In this document: piece by piece, positions 58,531 to 64,000 of the stretch
Layout of the letters: each line of letters opens with the position of its first letter
Numbering within the stretch: the first letter of the stretch is position 1
Assembly: GCA_022478985.1 (NCBI GenBank)
Contig: JAKSZP010007879.1
Coordinates: 186,001 to 250,000 of the forward strand
Source: Massospora cicadina
Taxonomy: Eukaryota > Entomophthoromycota > Entomophthoromycetes > Entomophthorales > Entomophthoraceae
Length of the DNA: 64,000 nt
Reading direction: 5' to 3'
Notes under the pieces: model-generated
Told to the model about the DNA's origin: nothing
Databases searched by the model: none
Seen by the model: the letters and a program-made list of their open reading frames with translations, nothing else
Translations under genes and position numbers: made by a program

Positions 58531-59460
58531 ATGAAAATTCCCCAGTTGCTGGCCATATCATATCAGACTTGTTTTGGAAAGGAATCTTCCCAAGATGCTA
58601 CAACTGTTGATTATGCAGAATTCAAGCTTACCAAGGATGATGTGCCTCAATGGATGAAGGAATTTCTGCTGGAGGTTTGTATTAATAAGCTGCCTCCTTT
58701 TGATCATAATGGGAACATCCATGGATTCTTTAAGCGATTTGAGTTTGCAGTAGAAGGAGCTTCAGATCGGTATAAAGCCAAATTTATTAATATCCACTCT
58801 GGATGTTGGAAGTGCTGACCAAGTTACTTGCTATCTTCCCAAAAGTTCTGTTACCTAATAAAAAATGAAGGAAACTGTGCTGTGGTTATTTAGAGGAACT
58901 TCAAAGATGGCGCAGCAGAAGGCTGAGTTCTTAACCATCAGGTTTCAGCATAATGAGACCCTCACTTAATTTGCTGATCAATTTACAGTGGAAGCCCATG
59001 TGTTAATTGGAGCAGGGACTTTAACCAAATCTGACATATGTATAGCATTGACCTCCACTGTGAAACCATACCGTGAGCTTTTCAATGCCATGGCTCCATA
59101 TTAGAGGTTATGTACCCTTGCTTAAACTCGTTCAAATTTTATGCCAGCTATCTACTACCCTCCCTCCACCCAATATAGAGCAAAAACCTATCATCTCCGC
59201 TGCCAGACTTTCTTATTTGGGGGAATTATCCCTCCCTGTTCAGCGTCCATTTAGTAACCCCTGGCCTTATTATCACTACATGCTTCACACCCAGCTGAGT
59301 TGCCATCAGCAGTTTAACTATTAAGAGGGGCCTGTTTACACCGCTTGACCCCAGTCCAACTTTTGGGGTGGCCTATTTTAAAACAATCAAGGACGCAGGC
59401 CTTATGAGGTCAATTAATTTTTGTGCAGTCGCTCTGGGCACCTGACCAGATGTTGTCTCA
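58531..59460 (+). pseudogene. Gag of element C, broken
   Basis: The ATG at 58531 opens 95 codons: acidic N-terminus, then LPPFDHNGNIHGFFKRFEFA (residues about 55-75), the typical start of the retrotransposon gag capsid, closed by TGA after a frameshift near 58795. Capsid continues in other frames (WLFRGTSKMAQQKAEF near 58880, QFTVEAHVLIGAGT near 58985). The knuckle is at about 59415-59453 (FLCSRSGHLTRC, first Cys replaced by a stop). Confidence 0.8.
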
Positions 59461-59671
59461 ATCGCTGGGTCCATAACCTACTGCAGGAGCAGTAAAATCA
59501 TGGAAAAGTCAGAGCGGAGTAGAGATGGGACTCTCTACCTCCGCTATTCTGACTCAAAACGTCCCATTTGAATCTATCCCCGTACATTAAGCAGAAGTTT
59601 CTTAGTATGACAACGCCTTTCTATATCAGCAGTCAGTTGGAGGGGTGAATGTGCTGACATGAGTATATTTC

Positions 59672-60183
59672 ATGGACATGGCGGGAGCAGGCCCCCAAGA
59701 GCAACCAAAGCCTTATGCTTGTCAAATGTTAGATCCCCTTTCTACAGATGAAATAGACCCATTAGCTGATGCGCTTCTCTTAAAAGGGGTAAACACAGCC
59801 CTCCCTGTGGATGCTATTGTTAAAAAGTACCCTAAAATCAGGGAGGGTATTATGAGCTTCCTAGAGAAGCGAGATCCATTAAATTTCCACGTTTTTACAA
59901 TCATAATGCATCTTACTCTGAGTGTACTTACTGTGACATTGGCGTAGTAAAAACCCAAGTCTGCACGATAATTGATACTGGTGCCCCAATCACTATAGTG
60001 TCCATAAAGTTGGTGGAGAAGTTGGCATTAAAGCCTGACGTGGAGCATCATATGGTGTATGGGACTGCAGGCTCGGAAAACATGGTCTATGAAGGAGTGT
60101 ACAGCGTGCTACCTTTGCAATTTGGGTCAATTGTCATTATAGACCAAGCTATAGTGCTACTGAACAATAACTATGACTGTTAA
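59672..60183 (+). pseudogene. Protease of element C, catalytic DTGA intact
   Basis: Open frame 59672-59947 (91 codons) leads in. It holds DALLLKGVNTALPVDAIVKK and EKRDPLNFH. After a TAG the next frame reads CTIIDTGAPITIVSIKLVEK (DTG at 59974-59982), YGTAGSENMVYEG and LPLQFGSIVII, ending NNNYDC. These are the active-site loop and flap of an aspartic protease that would cut Gag-Pol. A and B have lost the DTG. Confidence 0.85.
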
Positions 60184-60197
60184 TCAGAACTGCTTTT

Positions 60198-60665
60198 ATG
60201 CGCCACTTTGAAGCTGTTGTTGATTTGACAGCAGAGAACTTTGAAATTCTGGGGCAGCGGATCCCAATCTACTTCACTTCCAGTGGAATGCCAAAGGATC
60301 TGATGCACATGGGTCACATTAACCTTGCATATGATGATGAGGTGATTCTAGTTCACTACCATCAACTAAAGAGCAAGACCCAGGCCCTTCCCCTTTTAAT
60401 TTATGAATATCAAATTCTACCGCTTAGAGCTGCTGGCCATATATCTATCTCCTCTGGACACCAAGTAATCATAAACACCGATTTAGAGAAGGAAGTGCCT
60501 GATGGGCTATATGTGGAGGTAATTGGGCCCGATCAGCAATTGTGGCTTGAGCCCCATGTGGCCCCAGGCATTATACTTCTGGGGCATGGGGCATCAAGGT
60601 CTTGGTAGCAAATATTCAGAATAGACCGATGAAAATCCGCCAGCAACAAATAGTGGCGTATTTAC
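60198..60665 (+). pseudogene. Spacer plus dUTPase-like domain of element C
   Basis: A 136-codon open frame (60198-60608) follows protease. Residues about 74-130 read GHISISSGHQVIINTDLEKE, VPDGLYVEVIG, then LWLEPHVAPGIILLGHG. After a frameshift at about 60600, VLVANIQNRPMKIRQQQIVA follows. The order of strands (IxxG, T-L, IPxGxY, PGI, G, VLxAN, I..Q.I..L) parallels trimeric dUTPases (PG, TGL, PxGxYG, GVIDxDYxG, VLLFN, GDRIAQL), but the catalytic D and Y are absent. The same segment occurs in A, B and I. It may be a structural relic or a different beta-rich domain. Confidence 0.55.
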
Positions 60666-60880
60666 ATTATATTTAATTGAGAAGGTCCTCCAGGTTCATG
60701 AGTTCGGTTTTCTGGATGAATTTAGTCTGCTCATTGAACCACAACTCAGCATAGTGGCGGTTGTACTGCATGAAAATTTAATGGGGTTAATGAAGACCAG
60801 AAAGATCACGTGGAAGCCTTATTTCAAAAATAAAAGCGATTTTTGCTTTTGATGATAATGATTTAGAGTGTGCATGGGAA

Positions 60881-61560
60881 GTGATCCATCAAGTGGACAC
60901 TGGGGATCATCCCCCCATCAGAACTTGGCCAATCCACCAATATAGAGCAGCGGAAGAAGTTGTCACAGTCAAAAATGATAAACTGTTGGAGCAAGGAATG
61001 CTTGAACCATCAAAGAGCCCATGTGCTTCACCTGTCCTAATTGTCAAAAAGAAGGATGGTACCAACCGGGTAGTAATAGACTACCACAAGCTCAACAGAA
61101 TTACAAAAAAGGACTCATGCCCCTTGCAACAAATAGATGATGCGTTGGACTGGTTGGGAGGAGCTCATTACTTCTCCAGATTGGATTTGATATCTAGCTA
61201 TTGGAAGATCGAGTTACCTGTGGTGGAACAGTAGAAATGCGCCATTATCACGTCAAAAGGGCTTTTTAACTGACACATATGCCATAAGGGCTGTGTAATG
61301 CCCCAGCTACATTCCAACGGGCGATGGACACTATCCTTGGCAACTTGAAGCTGTCACGCGTTCTTGTATACTTTGACAATATCAACGTTTTCTCCTGCAC
61401 ATTTTCTGAGCACCTTAACCATTTGGAAGATGTATTCCGCCAGTTGACTGAGGCCAACATCAAAGTAAAGCCCCAGAAATGCCACTTTTTCAAGGATCAT
61501 CTAGAGTACCTCAGGTTTGTGGTTGATGACACAGGGCTGTGGCCCTAACCAGCCAAGTTG
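60881..61560 (+). pseudogene. Reverse transcriptase of element C, YFDN
   Basis: Open frame 60881-61234 (117 codons) covers fingers and palm: LLEQGMLEPSKSPCASPVLI, KKKDGTNRVVIDYHKLNRIT, LDWLGGAHYFSRLDLISSYW (motif A Asp kept). A TAG follows VVEQ. The next frame (61324-61548) holds VLVYFDNINVFS, in which the second catalytic Asp is Asn, then QKCHFFKDHLEYL. The enzyme would be inactive even if the stops were absent. Confidence 0.9.
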
Positions 61561-61679
61561 GAGGCCATCCAGAAGATGACTACACCAACCAATATGCAAG
61601 ATATACAAGTAATTTAAGGGATGGTTGACTACTTTCGCCGCTTTATACCTAACTTTAGTTGTATTAGAATGTCCGCTGT

Positions 61680-62160
61680 TTGAGTTAAAAGGATGCCACG
61701 TTTGAATGGACAGAACGCTGTCAAGACTCCTTTGATACACTTCAAATGGCATTGATCGATGTGCCAGTGCTACACTGCTCAAATTTAAAAAAGGAATCTA
61801 TTGTACAGATGGATGCATCTCTTTCTTCTGTTAGGCAGTTCTGTCTCAAAAAGATGACAAAGGAAAGAGCACCCAGTGGCGTACTTCATCAAATCCTGAA
61901 TAGCCACAAACGTAATTATACTGTGACTGAGTGGGATTGATTAGCGATTATCTATACTTACAAGCAATTCAGAGTATATTTGCATGGCATAAAGCTTAAA
62001 GTTGTAACAGATCATGTCTCGTTGCGCTGGTTGCAGAACCTTAATGATCCTTGGGGCCTCTAGCCCAATGGGCCCTTAAACTGCAGGCTTACAAATTTAA
62101 AATTCTTCACCAACTGGGAGCCAAACACCAGAATTAAGACTGCTTGTTGCGATTAACAAC
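61680..62160 (+). pseudogene. RNase H of element C, broken
   Basis: QMDASLSSVRQFCLKK at about 61806 carries the first Asp. SHKRNYTVTEWD near 61900 corresponds to NYTVTERE, with the Glu region altered and a TGA following. VVTDHVSLRWLQNLNDP lies near 62005, then KLQAYKFKILHQLGAKHQN near 62080. Frames shift near 62060. Confidence 0.8.
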
Positions 62161-62289
62161 AATTGCAGTGACAGTGGATCTAAGCAACATCATGTACATT
62201 AAGATGCTTAGTGGTAAGTACAATAATGATCCGCCACAATTTATAAAGACATTAAAAAAATGCGAGCCAATAATTTACAACGGAATGAT

Positions 62290-63350
62290 GAGTTGTATAA
62301 GAAGATTGGTAATGCAACAGTGAACTTTCTGCAACCCTCAGCATAGCCTAATATTATCATGAGTGCATATAGGGCTATTGGACATGGTGGTCTGAGAAAG
62401 ACAATGTAATTGTTGTGGCCTAGGTATTACTGAGAAAGCATGAACTTTAACGTGCCTGATACTATCTCCTCTTGCCACCAGTGACAAGTGGAAAAGCTGT
62501 TCTGCCAGAAAACCTCATACTGGTTAGTGAAGCCGCACTTTGCTTGGCAAACAGTTCCATGGATGTCGTTGGCCCTCTGCCAATGGGAGCTAACTGGTCC
62601 AAGTACATTTTAGTGGCAATTGACCTTTTAAACCAGTGGGTTGAAGAAAGGGCAGTATGAGATTTAGGGGCGGTCACAGTGGCCACATTCACAATGGAAT
62701 GCATTATCCAGTGGAATGGCTTTCCTCAGTTCCTCCTTACTGATAATGGAACTAACTTCACTTCCCACATCCTCCAAAAGCTTAATGAGATGATGGCCAT
62801 CTGAGGAGTTTTGACAACCCCATATCACCCTGAGTCCAACTGGAATGGTTGAGCAGGTCAATGGAACTTTAGTGAACATACTTTGTAAATTACTAGCATA
62901 TTGACCCTCAGATTGGAGTTCCCTTCTGTCCAATGCCGTCTTCACCTATAATATTAGTTGTCATTCTGTCACAGGGAAGAGTCCATTCTAATTACTATAT
63001 GGATGACACCCTGGTCTTCTGGAGCTACTATACGCCAGTGTAGAAGATACCGGCAGAATAGATCCTCAACGTTATTTGGTGACCATAGCCAACACATTAA
63101 TCAAATTGCAAACCGAAGTTACTCATTCAGTTTAGTCAAGAAGATTAAGTCTCAGGCTGCTGATCAGGCACAGCATAGCGGGTTAGCTAGTTTTAAGATG
63201 GGGACATGGTTCTATTCTATGATCAACACAGTTTTGGGCAGAAGCACAAGTCATCCAGTATCTGGATAGACCATTTGAAGTTATTGAGAAGACAGGTGTG
63301 GATGCATATACTATCAAGGACCCCACGAGCAGTCAGATCATCAACTGAGT
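62290..63350 (+). pseudogene. Integrase of element C, broken
   Basis: The finger has AYRAIGHGGLRKT near 62367 and then a decayed CHQ segment near 62475, with the CX2C partly lost. Core: MDVVGPLPMGANWSKYILVA near 62558 (DVVG Asp kept) and LLTDNGTNFTSHIL near 62738 (second Asp kept). Then a frameshift at about 62830, and MVEQVNGTLVNIL with the Glu present. The C-terminus reads LDRPFEVIEKTGVDAYTIKD at 63263-63325. A TGA follows IIN. Confidence 0.82.
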
Positions 63351-63400
63351 GATGTGAAGTACCTTCAAGCTTATAAGCAATAGGAGCCTTATTGTCCAGT

Positions 63401-63412
63401 TAGGGGGGGCAA
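63401..63412 (+). other. Polypurine tract of element C
   Basis: TTAGGGGGGGCAA directly precedes the 3' LTR. Confidence 0.75.
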
Positions 63413-63968
63413 TGTCACGATTCTGATATGACTGGATGATAAACCTTAAGTTAGTACAGAAGAATGGGTAGATTCCGCCAAGCCTGAGATGAGTAACGTT
63501 TTTAGAGCGCCTTAAGATGAGGCAATATTGTAGTTGTAATGGGTTGCTAATGGATTGCCCCAAATAAGGCAATAAGGCAATGTTGACATTTGATGAATAC
63601 AATATATATTGCCTCGAATTAGGGTGATAGAGAGTTGAAGAATAAGCCAAAATCAATGAGATTCGTCAGAATATAATAGTCTAAGCTATGAGAATGGCAT
63701 CATCTGAAGCTGCTGAAATATAAGTAAGATGGGCTATTGAAAGAGGTAGGTTTTAAAGTTGGAAGTGAGTGTAACAGAAAAGGATCTGCTGTATTTATAA
63801 TATTAAATAAAAGATTGTTGTGGGAGCAAGTACTCCATATTTATTAAATAGTTTACTCTGTTGTTTCATGGACAACGATCATCATATTGTTGGTCCTATT
63901 GCTCAGTGGGATGAACTTTGTGCAAAAACCCTCTACTGTATCGCCAGAATAATGCCAAATTCATAACG
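63413..63968 (+). repeat. 3' LTR of element C
   Basis: It starts TGTCACGATTCTGATATG and ends TTCATAACG (final CA changed to CG). It is a direct repeat of 57929-58486 with substitutions and small indels. Confidence 0.93.
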
Positions 63969-64000
63969 TAGCCTGACGCCCATAAAGCAATCCAAAAGGA
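63969..64000 (-). pseudogene. Integrase of element D resuming after C (window edge)
   Basis: Starting with the TAGCC duplication, the minus strand reads PFGLLYGRQA, the gypsy integrase block seen in A as PFKLLYERKVALPPN. It continues on the other side of C at 57928 with one small frameshift. The rest of D lies outside the window. Confidence 0.75.

Larger units (their letters stand above)
57929..63968 (+). mobile_element. Ty3/gypsy element C, complete, inserted in element D
   Basis: A 6.04 kb element with 556-558 bp LTRs, a primer site, gag, protease with intact DTGA, dUTPase-like segment, RT, RNase H, integrase and a polypurine tract. The exact 5-bp duplication TAGCC flanks it. It is GC-richer and has longer open frames than A or B, so it is younger, but stops and frameshifts still break every gene and the RT motif is YFDN. 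It lies opposite in direction to D and splits its integrase. Confidence 0.93.

Noticed and set aside
1..64000. CRISPR arrays, bacterial operons, rRNA, phage genes
   Set aside because: No regularly spaced repeats, no Shine-Dalgarno-linked gene runs and no rRNA sequence were seen. The content is eukaryotic retroelements.

Overview
The window looks like transposon-filled intergenic DNA from a large eukaryotic genome. I found no intact host gene, no rRNA and no functional tRNA gene. Nearly all interpretable sequence is retroelement: one L1-type LINE, at least nine Ty3/gypsy-type LTR elements or remnants, two very compact LTR elements, a solo LTR and three families of tRNA-derived SINEs. The background is AT-rich and poor in CpG. 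Old elements carry TGA where CGA (Arg) is expected and show TpG/CpA in place of CpG, which suggests methylation-driven decay. A few recent insertions still keep their CpGs. The lineage cannot be fixed from sequence alone. A transposon-bloated fungus (rust-like) or another methylating eukaryote would fit.

Layout: 1-5335 is a LINE with a broken ORF2 (endonuclease, reverse transcriptase, C-terminal zinc finger) and an A-rich tail. 6162-8775 is a compact LTR element (K). About 9679-16600 is a minus-strand gypsy element (G). 16700-18019 holds the 5' end of another minus-strand element (H), whose LTR is cut off where gypsy A (18020-25618, two LTRs) begins. 25619-31239 is AT-rich DNA studded with SINEs. 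31240-49408 is minus-strand gypsy I. Its integrase gene is split by a young CpG-rich solo LTR (32515-33125) and by gypsy B (33284-43722), and B itself contains compact LTR element F (34616-36998). 49409-64000 is a nest: a gag remnant (J), then gypsy E (+), then gypsy D (-), then gypsy C (57929-63968, + strand, TSD TAGCC on both sides). C sits inside the integrase of D, and D sits inside the protease region of E.

The elements share one primer-binding site, TGGTGCTCACTACAGGGG with small variants, so they form one lineage primed by one tRNA. The gag-PR-RT-RNaseH-IN order is readable in A, B and C and partly in G and I. Between PR and RT, elements A, B, C and I share an extra domain that resembles a dUTPase fold without its usual catalytic motif. 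This is the most unusual coding feature seen. The three SINE families have unrelated tRNA-like heads but a common 3' tail, and the LINE 3' end has a similar stretch, which suggests a LINE-SINE partnership.
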